Numbered from the stretch's first letter, positions 12,901 through 23,314 are shown. The stretch: DNA of 56,947 nt from Lingula anatina (GCF_001039355.2 NW_019774959.1:160705-217651); one strand, 5' to 3'. Numbers and translations: made by a program. The notes: a model not told the origin generated them from the sequence alone.

Positions 12901-15900
12901 CAATTTGATGAGATGTTCAAAACGGAACCTCTTCTTGTAACCCATGAAGATGTGACAAAATATAAAGCAACAGTGGCCAAGGCAGAACAGGAGGCTCTAC
13001 AGCAAGCGGAGGTCATCCTCTGTACCTGCTCTGTCAGTGGTAGCCAGAAATTGACTGGTTTAAACTTCAGGCAGCTTATGATAGATGAAGCAGCAATGTG
13101 CATGGAACCAGAAACAATGGTGCCAATAGTTGCTTCAAATGCTTACCAAGTAATCCTTCTCGGAGACCATCGTCAGTTACGTCCAGTGGTTCCTCTGAAA
13201 GCAGCAAGTGATCTGGGTCTTGCCTTGTCATTGTTTGAAAGATACTCCTATAAGGCTATGATGCTTAAAACTCAGTACAGAATGGTAAGCTTAAGAATAG
13301 CTGTCAGTCTGCCACTTATTACTTTAATTGTGATGTTTTAGCTTGCTCTATAAAAGTGTCAATTAGAACAATGTCATCATTAGCTAGCTGCCAGACTGAA
13401 AGACTAAGGCTGTACTCCCAGAGCTTTTGGATCGATCAATCCCCGCGGGGAGTCTCACTTGATTACTGTCAGATAATCTGGCTTAAATGTCCGTCCCGCC
13501 TACTACAAGCTGTAAGGGGGTAATTAACTTTGTCCGCCCGGCTGACAGCTATTTAGCGTGAACCCCCATGGAGTTAGGTTGATCTAAAGTAGATCGATCT
13601 AATCTATAGAAATGGGGTCTAACCTTAATTTACTCTTTACATACTTTTGCTTTTAGCATGAAACCATATGCCAGTTTCCATCAGAGAAGTTTTATGGGGG
13701 AAAACTAGAGACAGATTCATCACTGAAAGGAAAGTCACCAGAGTTGGAAATTTGGTCAGGAAGGGACGAGCCCCAAGCTATTGTATTTTGCTGTACTGAA
13801 GGAAAGGAGACAACCCTGCCTGTTGCCACACGTGAAGGGAGCGAGAGATCTAAGAGCAACGAAGATGAAATGAAACATGTTGTAAGCTTCATTATGTGAT
13901 AAATATCATCTGCTGTGTGAACTTAAAATGCTAAACATTCCACTTTTATTATACAGCTAGCCTGATTCATAATCATTTATTGTATGATTTCTTTCACTTT
14001 TAATTTGACAGATGCATTCCTACCAGTACATTGTTATCAATTGTTTTCAGGTGCGGATGTACAAAAATCTAGTCACAAAACACAACATTGAACCCTCCAA
14101 TATTGTGGTCCTGTCCCAGTACAAAGCTCAGGTGTATGCTATAAAAAAAGAACTGGAAAAAATAATACCTTACCCAAATGTCAGCACTGTAGTAGGAGCA
14201 CAGGGTATTTATACTGTTGATGCTTTACTGAAATTTTAATGATTGTTTTGAAAGCATAATAAGTGTTAGTGTTACTTACTTAATGTACATTGTGATTACT
14301 TAGTTCTTCAATAGATGGAGCGCATGACCACCAATATAAGTTTGAAGTATATATTTATTCTCAACAACATCATTTCTTCAACGTTCTTTATATGAATACC
14401 CATTTTGTTATCACTTGTTTTATTATTACTCATATAATATGTAATTGTTAAGCATATTATGTTAAATGCTCTTTTCATGAATACTCCACCTTTGCCTAGC
14501 TTGCAGCTGTAAAATACCATACATCTTTATGTAGAGAACGGAATCCAATGTAATTAAAATTTATTATCACTTTAGGTGGGGAGTGGGACTATGTACTCCT
14601 GAGCACAGTTCGTTCTCTCCCAGACTATGATATACTTGAGAGGCCAACTCTTGGATGGCGCAAAAAGAACCTTGGTTTTATCATAGACTCTAACCAGGTC
14701 AATGTGGCACTAACAAGAGCAAAGAAGGGACTCATTATTGTTGGTAAGGGCAACATTTAAGACAAGTCTGTATAGTCGGTGATTTCAGAATGGAGACCAG
14801 GTACTTTATCAAAAAAGTAGCTTTTTACCTCCCTCCTAGGTGACCCAACCTTTCTGACCAAAAGGGCAGTGCATTTGAACCACCTAACCCTCCCCCAACT
14901 CAACTATAGCTTCAAGATAATACACTTAAGGATGTAGATAACAGGGGTAGCTATCTTCTAAACCGGCCAAGATATACCAACATGTTACATATCAATAGAA
15001 AGCTTATTTCAACAGCTCTTCATTTCATATCCTTATTTTATTATGTAATCGTTACGTAATGAGATATAATGCTTAATAGGTGTGCTCAACATAATCTTTA
15101 CACCTTAAAAACTAGAAGTCCACTACAAATGGACATGTGTAGACAGCTTGACTTGTGAGCCCTCATAGGGATCAACAAGAATGCGCCTCAAATTAGCGAT
15201 ATGTGTTAAATTAGCAGAGATATCAAAATAAACTTGGTTTCCAGTTCAACGAGACCCCCTAGCCTAACTAAAGTATGCCTAAGTTGAAAACGGAGCTGAT
15301 GTTATGAAATCCCAGACACATACTTTCAGACAAACCTTAGATCTAATGAATGAATACCAGCTTTCATCGGTTGAGAGTTCTAATTTATTTTGACACTGGT
15401 CTAAATCGTTCTCTTGAAGCCATAAACTGAAGCGGAGAAATCAGCCTTTTAGTGCTCCCCGGAGATTCCAACGTTATATAATCAGTGAGCTGCATTGGCA
15501 AGCTGAGAAATTTAGTTATTTAAACTGGTTCAGCCCTCTACTCACTGCCTATGTAACTGTCACTATGTCTTTCATCCATTTTCAACATTATTATTGAACA
15601 TTTTCAACCGGAGGCCCCCTCCATGCATTGACAGCAGCCACCATGTTAGTCGTGACCTCAGCCTTCTTCACCACGTGACACCTAGGGGGAGTGCCTTTGC
15701 CCATATACGTCTCATCTATATGTCTGCTTTTTAAAGCTTTAACAGATCATCAGAATTAAGTTCACTGATAAATTCAAAATGAAAAGTATTGTTTAGCAAG
15801 TGAAAGCGCGACGTTACTCACAGAATGTGAAAGGCTTAGCAGCAATCTAGTACGGGAAATATACAGCTGCACAGTGGAGCTGCCAATCAAACACATATAT

Positions 15901-18900
15901 GGACAAGTGAAACCTACTTTAAAACTCAGACACGCTACCACAGGGGTAAATCAGCAATTAGGCTAAAATTACGGGTTTATTTGTAAACTTCCATTATTTT
16001 AAGATAGGCTGATATGTAGTTGATATTTCATCTATCTAATACTGACAAATTCAGAAAAACACCCAAATTTTGACAATTTACTGTTAATTACTACCTTAAT
16101 AACTTGACATGTTGACCCCTAAAAATCTTGCTTGAAAATTCAACTTTAATATGTTTGTCAGCTTTTGTAAAATAAGCACTTTTAAAAAAGTTGGGTAGAC
16201 ATCGATATTTATAAAGATAACAACTGTTCATTTTGGCCAAACAATGGATTTTCCTAGGATAAAGGATAATTTTTCCATACGTACCAATGGTTAATGAATC
16301 CATTTCCACATTCAAAGTTAGTCCTTGTTTTTTTTCTAAAAAGTTTTTTTTTTATAATATTCTCTTAAGTGATTATTACAGAGTGTAGACATCTATGGAG
16401 GTCACGTGACAACCACAAATTTCAGAATTTCTGCTTTAACTGATAAAATAAAATTTATTATATTTTAAAGAGTTGTTTACAATGTATTTATAGGCAAAAA
16501 GTAGCTGCTTTCATTAAGCATCTTACAGTGTAGTTTTGGTTGCAGTAATTTGTTGGGTGGTACTGGGTATATATTCCAGAATAAAGGGATGTTAAAGCTC
16601 CAGTATATGTCTGTAGGCATTTTTCAGACATGAGCTTTTACTGCGGAAACTAGGAATTCCATGTGAATGATATATTATTTCAGGAAATGACAATCTGCTT
16701 AAAGTTGACAAAGTATGGAAGTCACTGTTGGAATATTACCAGGAAAAGGGATGTGTTGTAAATGCTGAGGATTTTCTCCCTGAAGAGATAGAGATGCCTC
16801 TAATAGAAAGACCCAAGAGGAAAACACCTAAAGACCAATATGAAATGTTCGCAGATAGTAAGTAATGTCTATTTTGAATAAGAAATAAAAAATGATGTTT
16901 GCTTTCTTTTTAAGTTTAATACTTAAATTGATTTAAACAATCTTATAAGTCTTTTATTTATCTATTTTTATGCTGTTATTTTGTACAACTTTCAAATAAA
17001 ATGTTTGAGGGTGTTTAGTTTTTAAATATTCATTTATTTATTTTTTTGTTAAATTGAATAAAAAATTTATTCATTCATGTCTGTTTCATTTTCCCCCAAA
17101 CTGCTGTGAAATATAACAAGTAGGAAAGATGATCATGGCTCATCAAAAGCAAAAAACATCCTTTGATGTTTTATTATGTCCAATTTTGCCCACTTGCTTC
17201 TAAAGAAAGAAGGAAAGTTGCTTGACAGCTTTTTAAACAGTTCTTGAACTCATCTTAATGGCAATTTTCTATCTTTAAGAGGAATTTTCCATATTTTTGA
17301 ACTAATCATTATTTTATCTCTTTGATGAATTACAATTACTATAAAATTAATTTTATAGCAATACCTGGTCTTTCCTTTTATGCATCCACACTGATAAATC
17401 AATAAAGTGATACTGCTAAATATTTTGCATCCATAAATGACTGTTTCTTGTAGGAAAGAAGTTCATTGCAGACCTTCCACCCAGATTTAGAAACCATGAA
17501 ATGTTTAGAGATCATGTGAAACCTAAAATGAATTTAAATGAGGAAAATTATACAGGTAGGTAAGGTAAATATTACACATGACAGTCATTTCAACACACAC
17601 AGACACCGAATATCAGTGGTATGAATAATTCTGACCAATTTGGCATAGGAAAGATATTTCATGTCAGCAAAACTAGTGAATAATTTTTGAAAATAAATAA
17701 TTTGACGAAAAATCAAATACTAGCATGTGTTGATTGTAATTATCATTTTTTTGTTTATAAATTATTTATTTGCTCATTAGTTCATTGTTACTGATATGAT
17801 TTTCAACAGATTTAACTGTAATTTCTTTGTATATAGATACTGAAGTGGCCAGTTTATCAACAAGCACAGGGACTATAAATAGTTCGCTGTCTTCTCAGAG
17901 TAGAGGTAAGAAATTCCGTTTTGTAAACATTTATTCTACCTTGTACCTGTTTACATATGATAGTAAGTTAGAGATAAACATGCCAGAATGGGGGGGGGGG
18001 GGGGGNNNNNNNNNAGAGCATTTGTCGTTTTTTTTTGTTTTTTTTTTGTGAAACACTGCTCAACCCATCTCTGCACTTGTAATTTTCAAACAGAGTTCTT
18101 TGAAATTATTATTTTGATGGTTTAAAAAAATTAAATGAAAAAGTTGAAAAGGTAAATAAGGATCCTCAACTCATTCCCAATGAAACTACTGGTCTTCCGA
18201 GGACTCTCACTGAATGAAATCAGATTAACAGATGCATACGCTCTTGTTTCCAACTTAGACCACATTCCCAGAAATTAGATCGATCCACACTAGATTGACC
18301 TAACTCCCTGCTAAATAGCTGTCAGCCGAGCGGGCACGAAAGTTAATTACCCCCTTACAGCTTATAGTAGGCTGGACGGACATTTAAGCCGGATTATCTG
18401 ACAGTAATCTAGTGAGACTCCCCATGGGGATAGATCGATCTAAAATCTGTTGGAATGCGCCCTTAGTCATATATGATTACCAACTTTTCTGTATTCTACT
18501 CAATGCCAGGAGGACGCGTTTTAATCTGCTAATCTGACTGCATTCAGCTAGAGTCCCCGTGGAGTTTTTACCAATCTACATGACCGATAGTTACAATGGC
18601 GATAATCCCAAGATATAGAAAAATGCGCCTCATTGTGGACATTTACATAGTATTACTTAGGATAGAGCTAATTCTTTGTTTTCCTTCTCAGGAACGAGCA
18701 CTCCAGGAACACCTCCATGTTTTGACTATGAAAGCAACATAGCTGGTGAACTATACTATTACCAGTTCTGGGTGGATGAGCAGGGTGGTATTTTGACTCT
18801 CCCTGGAACAGGGGTTTCCTTGTATGTACCACCAGGAGCCTTAGAAAGCCAAACATTGATAACTCTGGGGATTACCAGAAGAGAACAAGACAAGCTCCCA

Positions 18901-21900
18901 GTTGGTCCTGATCAGGCACAAACATCCCCTGTGGTATTTTGTGAGCCCCATGGATTGATGTTTAAAAAGATGATCTTCTTAACCATCAGTCACTGCATTC
19001 CTGATGTACATGGACTAAATACCCAAAAAAACATCTGGAGCTCAGAAACGGGGTTTGATGAATGTTGTGACTGGAAACTGCTGAAGGACAATTATTTTTC
19101 TATGTTCCTACACAACAGGTGTATAATTGGCCTGCACCATTTTACCAAACACAGCACCTCATGCAACAAAAAGAAGATGCAGGTGCAAGCCTATGGGCAA
19201 TTGTATGATGTAGAAAGACGAAAACTTAATCTAAATGTTCACTGCATAGCAGATCTGCCAGATGAAAGAGAGGTATATTCATAATTGCTTCATGTAATTG
19301 CTCAACATTTGGTCATATTTTAATGTTTTAACAGACATAGAATAAGAAATGAAGGATTATTTTTTTAATACGTCATTTGTCATGTTAATGGAGTGCTACA
19401 GATCCAGTGTTGTACATTTAACAGCCTCTGCTGGCTCAGTTGTTTATCAGTCGCTTTTTACATTTTTTTGCATTTATTTTTCTTGCAGAAACTTGAAAAA
19501 GAAATGTCAAAATTGCAGTTCAAGTATCTTGACTATCGCTGTATCATTGTATACTTGTGTGAACATCACAAGGAATGTAGTGGACTTTGTCTGGAAATTG
19601 GTGAATTTGAAAACTGTTGGAAATTAACTAGAAAAGAAGATCATATTCAGGTAGTAAAGAACATAACTTCAGTGTTAAATTCTTTACTGTAGTGATCATT
19701 ATTGTAGAAAATAACATAATTCTAATAATTTAAAGATCTTTTCAGTCTTCCATCCTGCAAATGTGTTAATGTAGAATTTCTGAAGTGGTATTACTGCCCA
19801 GTACTTTATAACTGCAGGACTTCTGAAGTGATTGATCTAAAAGTGGAAACAGTTTGACAACTTGGTATTTGTACATTTGGAAATTCCACCACAAATTTGA
19901 TAAGGGCTAAATGGTATGATAACAATAACTAGCTATTCTAGGTGTTATATATATGTGTGTGTGTGTGAATGAACTGTTTGCTGATTCCAGGAAGTCAGCT
20001 ATTTGGATCTAGTTGAAGATATAGATACACGTGCAGTATTTCGTTTGGAGCCTGCTGACGGCCAGTGCCCCAGTGTCATTGAGTGTGAGATAAAGATATA
20101 CAAAGCTCAACTGGAAAATGACGATAATACCTGTAAAAAAATAGTAATAACAAAGATGCTTAAAGAGGTAAATTGATAATGTATGAGCCCCCCTTTTTTT
20201 TATACAGGTACCTTTTACGGTAGATCTGCATGTATAATTGGTTACTCTTATAAGTACCACCAGCTTGATTCTTTTATAGCTTTTTCACGTAGAATTGTAT
20301 TTTTCAATTGTTCTGGTATATCTGTTTAGTGTTTCTCTTGCGCTGAATCTCCATGTCTCTAATTGACTTAACGAACCTAGAGATCAAATCGATACTAGTA
20401 TAGTGTGGAAAATTAAATCACAAAAAATTGGGTATGCTTCAAAACTAGTCCATAGAAAATTTCAGCAAGATGTTGTGGAGTATCATAATTATTACCGATA
20501 TATGTCTTAAATCAAGATATGAAATTAAATCACATATTGTTTGTATTTTTGGTGCTGCATGCACAATCTGTTATTTTGATCTAATCTGCGAATGGACTGA
20601 AGAGGTCTATATGTCCTTTCACTTTGAAAATTGGTCTCTTTTAATGCTATAATTTTCTTCAACTGTTGCATAATGCATTGAAATATTTTTCAGCTCCTTA
20701 TGGCTGGTGATTCTTTAAAGGCACTGCCAAATGGTAATCATTCTGAATACAGAAATTTAGTTTCAAATCATAATGCCAAACGTGATGAAAATACACAAAG
20801 GAAAGAAGCTTTTGAACAGTCTTTGGAATATGGAGAAATGAATGGGAATTCAGAATTGCCATATGAAGGGCCAAGAAAACCACAAAATGAAGAAACAACA
20901 AGGAAAGAGCTGGAAGAATCCTTTACAAGAAGAGGAGATTCAGTGTCAGAACATATTAACTCCCATTATCAGTTGATGCCAAATGGGACATTGCAGACCG
21001 CAGTAAAATCACCAGATGTTCGACCAAAAGTCAGACAGGGAGAACATGATTCTAGGAGGGAATTGCCTTACACTGTAGAATTGGCAGAAAGTGTCTCTGG
21101 ATCAGTCAATCCTGAAATCTCTTTGGAACAAAGCTTTGAGGGGTCACTAGTTCAGTATGGTGCAGCACACGGTCAACAATATGCAGCTCAGTCTGACAGC
21201 CAGTTCATTACATGTGAATTGTGGGATTCTTTAAGTGATGAATTTAAAAAGGTCAATGTTTGGGGAGGTATTTTGAAACATCTAAATGGTCCACCAAATT
21301 GTCCCATCCCCTATGTTGTCACCATGGAAGTCATATTCAATACGTTGTTAAAGGGAGATGTGAGACGCCTGTATCTCTTATGCATGGATTTATGCAATGA
21401 AGCTCTTCTTGAAGGAGACATCATCAACCAAGTGAAGGTAATTAGTTGAATTATTCCCCATTGAGTTTGCATGAAAATATAATGACTTATCAATGTTTGC
21501 ACTGTATTATATTCTTCTTGTAATTTATCATGATAAAACATAATGGATTTTTTTAGATGTATTTAAGAAAAGCACATTGGGTAATTCTTCAGGGGAATGA
21601 TTTGATGGCACAAAACGGGGAATCATTGCCACATATGAAAAACAAATGCATGTCAATGGCTTTATTGATTTATACCAACCATTAATGATTTTTAAATTAT
21701 GACAAAGTTATTTAAATTTTCCTTTTTAGGAAGCATGCCGATATAAGCTTGAGAAGTTGAAAATTATAAGTAGTTTTCGTTATTTGATTTGTACAATGAA
21801 CCCAGAAATGATGAGGAACCATTTGGTGGCCGCTGGGATGATAGAACATTATGAAGAAGATCAATTTAATGGGCCAATGACTGAGGCAAACAGGAAACTG

Positions 21901-22080
21901 TTAAATGTTATTTTGAAGGCAGAAATGGACAAACGTCCATATTCTACTTTACGTAAAGCACTACTAGATGAAAACCTTTCTGATTGTGCAAATAAACTGA
22001 AAGTGAGAGAAGCTGAACTACATCAATTTTTTTATCCGCATTCACCACAGCACATTCTAAGAGTGGGTTCCCATGCCTAG
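181..22080 (+). CDS. HELZ2-like dual helicase/RNB protein with ZU5-UPA-CARD tail (5' partial)
   Basis: Exons inferred from reading frame and GT/AG sites: 181-643, 1284-1481, 1952-2717, 4920-5007, 6917-10827, 11016-11113, 11608-11745, 12157-12300, 12650-13284, 13657-13881, 14051-14204, 14576-14743, 16684-16857, 17454-17555, 17837-17905, 18692-19272, 19489-19650, 19991-20167, 20694-21437, 21730-22080. All junction phases agree from 1284 on. The joined product is about 3,100 residues in the window, longer than human HELZ2 (about 2,650), and the N-terminus is missing. Domains: SF1 helicase 1, OB/cold-shock plus RNB nuclease, SF1 helicase 2, ZU5, UPA-like, CARD. The family binds, unwinds and degrades RNA; the CARD tail suggests recruitment of CARD partners (inference). 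Oddities: an apparent frameshift near 8530, a near-duplicate exon at 5534-6616, and a stop codon inside a MITE. The 643/1284 phase does not match, so a small exon may be missing there. Confidence 0.85.
886..924. repeat. poly-A tract
   Basis: An uninterrupted run of about 39 A in the first intron. Confidence 0.9.
1551..1771. mobile_element. CTTA-flanked MITE, copy 1
   Basis: The ends read GAGCCCATTCTCAGAG and TGTGGGAATGCGCC, with internal GATCGATC-rich inverted arms around a CCCCCTTACAGCTTGT core. CTTA is repeated directly at both ends (1551 and 1767), as expected of a target-site duplication. It has no coding capacity and lies in the intron between the Walker A exon and the DEAAQ exon. Confidence 0.75.
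3151..4507. mobile_element. 1.36-kb non-autonomous TIR DNA transposon
   Basis: The left end GGCCCGTATTCCAGAAT and the right end, read in reverse (GGCCCGTATTCCAAGAT), form terminal inverted repeats with weaker similarity continuing inward. CTA flanks both sides, consistent with a short TA- or TNA-type target duplication. No transposase is encoded. The interior contains an imperfect tandem repeat (3540-3905) and an ACAAACAAAC-rich tail. The superfamily is not certain: Tc1/mariner and PIF/Harbinger are both possible. Confidence 0.75.
3540..4000 (+). repeat. Tandem repeat plus (ACAAAC)-rich segment with GGTGGAGGTAAC end
   Basis: Three degenerate units of about 110-130 bp, each carrying GATCACCACCAAAAACTAA and ending in AACTTTTTGAG, are followed by a GACAAACAAACAAACC stretch and then ACTTGGTGGAGGTAAC. 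Similar repeat-then-ACAAAC-then-GGAGGTAA structures are common dispersed repeats in marine invertebrate genomes. It is nested inside the TIR element. Confidence 0.6.
4645..4803. repeat. 85-bp tandem duplication
   Basis: Two near-identical copies, 4645-4729 and 4730-4803, starting GTGAATGGTCTCAGTATATC. The second is slightly short. Intronic. Confidence 0.85.
5190..6616 (+). repeat. Segmental duplication, copy A (intron + partial exon)
   Basis: Nearly identical to about 6637-8040. It covers intron sequence, a MITE and most of an exon (5534-6616). The copy ends at an isolated N (6617), after which the intron sequence begins again. Copies differ by scattered substitutions and small in-frame indels, as allelic haplotypes would. 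Confidence 0.85.
5239..5494. mobile_element. CTTA-type MITE, copy 2
   Basis: TTAGACCCCATTCCCATACC at the left and GGTAAAGGGGTCTAA at the right are inverted repeats. The interior has two more inverted blocks (GCCTACTGAAGC and GCTTCAGTAGG). It sits in the intron just before the duplicated exon. Confidence 0.75.
5534..6630 (+). pseudogene. Duplicate partial exon (helicase 1 motif V/VI to OB region)
   Basis: It begins at a good acceptor (TTTTTTAG) with the same phase as the full copy at 6917. It encodes helicase 1 EYW..LLSTV and TAFTRARS, a Ser-rich linker and the start of the cold-shock-like region, then runs through the N at 6617 to a stop at 6628-6630. It has no splice donor at the break. Relative to the full copy it lacks about 11 residues after DIEYGD and three residues (DYF) further on. 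It is best explained as a second haplotype placed in tandem by the assembler, though a true partial duplication is possible. It should be left out of the transcript model: 5007 splices equally well to 6917. Confidence 0.75.
6617..6617. other. Single-base assembly gap (N)
   Basis: A lone N exactly at the junction of the two near-identical copies, which marks a likely contig join. Confidence 0.95.
6688..6879. mobile_element. CTTA-type MITE, copy 3 (shortened duplicate of copy 2)
   Basis: The same ends as copy 2 (GACCCCATTCC and GGAATGGGGTC), with an internal loss of about 60 bp relative to it. It occupies the same position before the acceptor at 6916. Confidence 0.7.
6917..10827 (+). other. 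Module: linker, OB/cold-shock region and RNB 3'-5' exoribonuclease domain
   Basis: A single long exon. It starts with helicase 1 motif V/VI, then a Ser-rich linker, a cold-shock-like region (IYGRQRCGRAFSGEEVVV, then GRVLGVLAHLP) and the RNB domain. The RNB metal site reads DPLNAKDFDDA, retaining all four acidic positions of RNase II/R (D-x5-D-x-DD), so the nuclease is probably active. The RNB signature QFTSPVRRYIDLIVHR is at about 9450-9500. A 20-residue acidic stretch is at about 10495-10560. The frame shifts at 8530-8535: VGNK is followed by a stop, but the next frame resumes at once with EFQVIVHIADVAYYV, the expected continuation, so one extra base is inferred. Donor GTATGT at 10828. Confidence 0.85.
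13404..13622. mobile_element. CTTA-type MITE, copy 4
   Basis: Between CTAAGGCTGTACTCCCAGAG and GAAATGGGGTCTAACC, flanked by CTAA on both sides. The interior matches copies 1 and 5 in reverse orientation (CCCGCGGGGAGTCTCACTTG). It lies in the intron between the QYRM and HETICQFP exons. Confidence 0.75.
14744..16683 (+). other. Intron without recognised content
   Basis: A 1.9-kb intron between helicase motif VI and the WKSLLEYY exon. I see no exon, RNA gene or clear element ends. Confidence 0.5.
17992..18014. other. Poly-G run and 9-N assembly gap
   Basis: Fourteen G followed by nine N (18006-18014) in the intron upstream of the ZU5 exon. The true gap length is unknown. Confidence 0.95.
18256..18467. 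mobile_element. CTTA-type MITE, copy 5
   Basis: Starts CTTAGACCACATTCCCAG and ends GGAATGCGCCCTTAG, flanked by CTTAG on both sides. Very close to copy 1 throughout. The following 170 bp resemble the interior of the copy at 49069, so a second, older fragment may abut it. Confidence 0.75.
18692..20167 (+). other. Module: ZU5 domain followed by UPA-like region
   Basis: Exon 18692-19272 encodes a ZU5 domain: GGILTLPGTGVSLYVPPGAL, then SPVVFCEPHGLMF and a WKLLKDNYF segment, matching the family seen in UNC5, ankyrin, PIDD and NLRP1/CARD8. It ends with GLHHFTKHS at about 19126-19155, where autocleaving ZU5 proteins carry HF|S. The rest of that exon and the next two (19489-19650, 19991-20167) encode a beta-rich region (LNLNVHCIADLPDE, KLQFKYLDYRCIIVYL, AVFRLEPADG, IECEIKIYKAQ) that fits the UPA domain usually following ZU5. 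The UPA call is by pattern and order and is less certain than ZU5. Confidence 0.75.
20694..22080 (+). other. Module: linker and C-terminal CARD-like domain
   Basis: Exon 20694-21437 encodes about 150 hydrophilic linker residues and then a helical segment of unknown class (LWDSLSDEFKKVNVWGGIL .. DVRRLYLLCMDLCNEALLEG). Exon 21730-22080 encodes a six-helix CARD pattern: MRNHLVAAGMIEHYEEDQFN, then TEANRKLLNVILKAEMDKRP, then STLRKALLDENLSDCANKL. CARDs mediate homotypic assembly in apoptosis and innate signalling. The last six codons (RVGSHA) and the TAG stop lie inside a MITE insertion. A death or other death-fold domain is the alternative; CARD fits the spacing best. Confidence 0.7.
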
Positions 22081-22298
22081 AGATCGATCTAACTCCCATG
22101 GGAGTCTCACTAAATTGCTATCAAATAACCGGTTTAAATGTCTGTCACGCCTACCCAATCAGCTAGGGGATAAAGATAACTATCCCCAAACAGCTTTACT
22201 AGGCATGACAGACATTTAAGCTGGTCAAGTTGACAAAAATTTAGTGAGACTCCCCAGGGAGATAGATCGATCCAAATATCTGTGGGAATGGTCCCTAA
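22057..22298. mobile_element. CTTA-type MITE, copy 6, providing a stop codon
   Basis: Bounded by CTAA at 22057-22060 and CTAA at 22295-22298. The ends are GAGTGGGTTCCCATGCC and GTGGGAATGGTCC. The interior carries GATCGATCTAACTCCCATGG and its inverse AGACTCCCCAGGGAGATAGA. It interrupts the last coding exon of the HELZ2/CARD gene. Confidence 0.8.
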
Positions 22299-23227
22299 CT
22301 ATTGAACTCCTGCAGTGGATTTGCAACCATAACAGTAGACCAATGGACAAGAGGAGACTAAGATGTTTTTACGTTAAGAATTGTCAGAACCAAAACAATT
22401 ATGTAACAAACCTTGATACATTTTGTCAAATATAAATGATTAGGGCTTGCAAGATTTGTATCATCTCAAGAACATTGCTTAATTATTGCACTAGTCTTAT
22501 AACTCAGTTCAAATTTTATGTAATTTTTTTTTTTTAATGTCTTATGCATACATTAATTTTTTTTTAATTTTACAAATTTTACAGCAGAACAGACCATTAT
22601 TTATTATTTCTACTTCATAAATGTTTATATAGATGTACTCTTGTAGTTTTATAATTATAGTTTCCTTGATATTTTTTATACTGTCCACGTTTTCAATCAA
22701 ACTTGCTATGTTATTGTTTAAATTTATAAGTATGATTTTGTATCTGTTTTTATCTATTTACAATTTAAAACCATATCACATATTTTAAAAAAATGTCTCA
22801 ATTAGGTGACTTAATAGAAAAATTACTTATTTCAAAGTTTAATAACTTCAGCAGTTTTGGAGATATTGCAATTAATTTTAAATATTTTAGATAAATTGTT
22901 TTTTTATAAATGCTGGAAATTTCATGACTCTACCCTTTTTAGTTTTGGCATGTCAAAAAAAAAAAAAAATTAAATCTTCAGTCAAAAAATGCTGTGTCAG
23001 CCTATGTGACTTCTGATAGGTGCCGGTGTGTTTTTGATTAATTGATAACATGAAAACTTTTTCTACTTAAAGACTAGAAATTTTCAGGGGCGACCAATAA
23101 CAATGCATCAAAAAGAGCACAATTTAAATTCAAAAGTTTGTGAGTTGTTGAAGTTATAGAACAATATATCTGATGGCTAAAAAAACTTATTTTAACGTTT
23201 TAAATTGTGTAGTTTTCAGAGTAGACA

Positions 23228-23314
23228 CACCCTGAGCTTCAGAGATAACTTGACACTAACCTCTTCACTATAGCCTATCTCCATCGTGTCAAGTTATCTC
23301 TGAAGCTCAGGGTG
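23228..23314. mobile_element. 87-bp perfect-hairpin MITE with 8-bp target duplication
   Basis: Arms 23228-23256 and 23286-23314 are perfectly complementary over 29 nt (start CACCCTGAGCTTCAGAGATA), separated by a 29-nt loop. AGTAGACA is repeated directly immediately outside both arms (23220-23227, 23315-23322). An 8-bp duplication is typical of hAT elements, so this looks like a young hAT-type MITE. Confidence 0.85.

Larger units (their letters stand above)
11016..16857 (+). other. Module: SF1/UPF1-type helicase domain 2
   Basis: Eight short exons plus the 12650-13284 exon encode a complete second helicase. The Q-motif region is FSQKNAVTEAL. Walker A is GPPGTGKT, split by an intron between 11745 and 12157. 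The rest are DEAAM (motif II), GDHRQLRP (III), TQYRMHETICQFPS..FYGG (IV), VGAQGGEWDYVLLSTVR (V) and NVALTRAKKGLIIVGN (VI). All motifs match active UPF1/HELZ2-type RNA helicases more closely than those of helicase 1. Exon 16684-16857 gives the conserved post-motif VI helix (WKSLLEYYQEKG). Two further small exons (17454-17555, 17837-17905) form a Ser/Thr-rich spacer leading to the ZU5 domain. Confidence 0.9.

Noticed and set aside
18692-20167. Independent UNC5- or ankyrin-like gene
   Set aside because: The ZU5 exon begins in phase 2 with a clear acceptor and joins in frame to upstream exons; there is no promoter, netrin-receptor or ankyrin-repeat sequence.
22244-22435. 63-codon frame after the CARD exon as a separate gene
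   Set aside because: It starts inside the MITE; its later part is better explained as the pre-insertion continuation of the CARD gene or chance.
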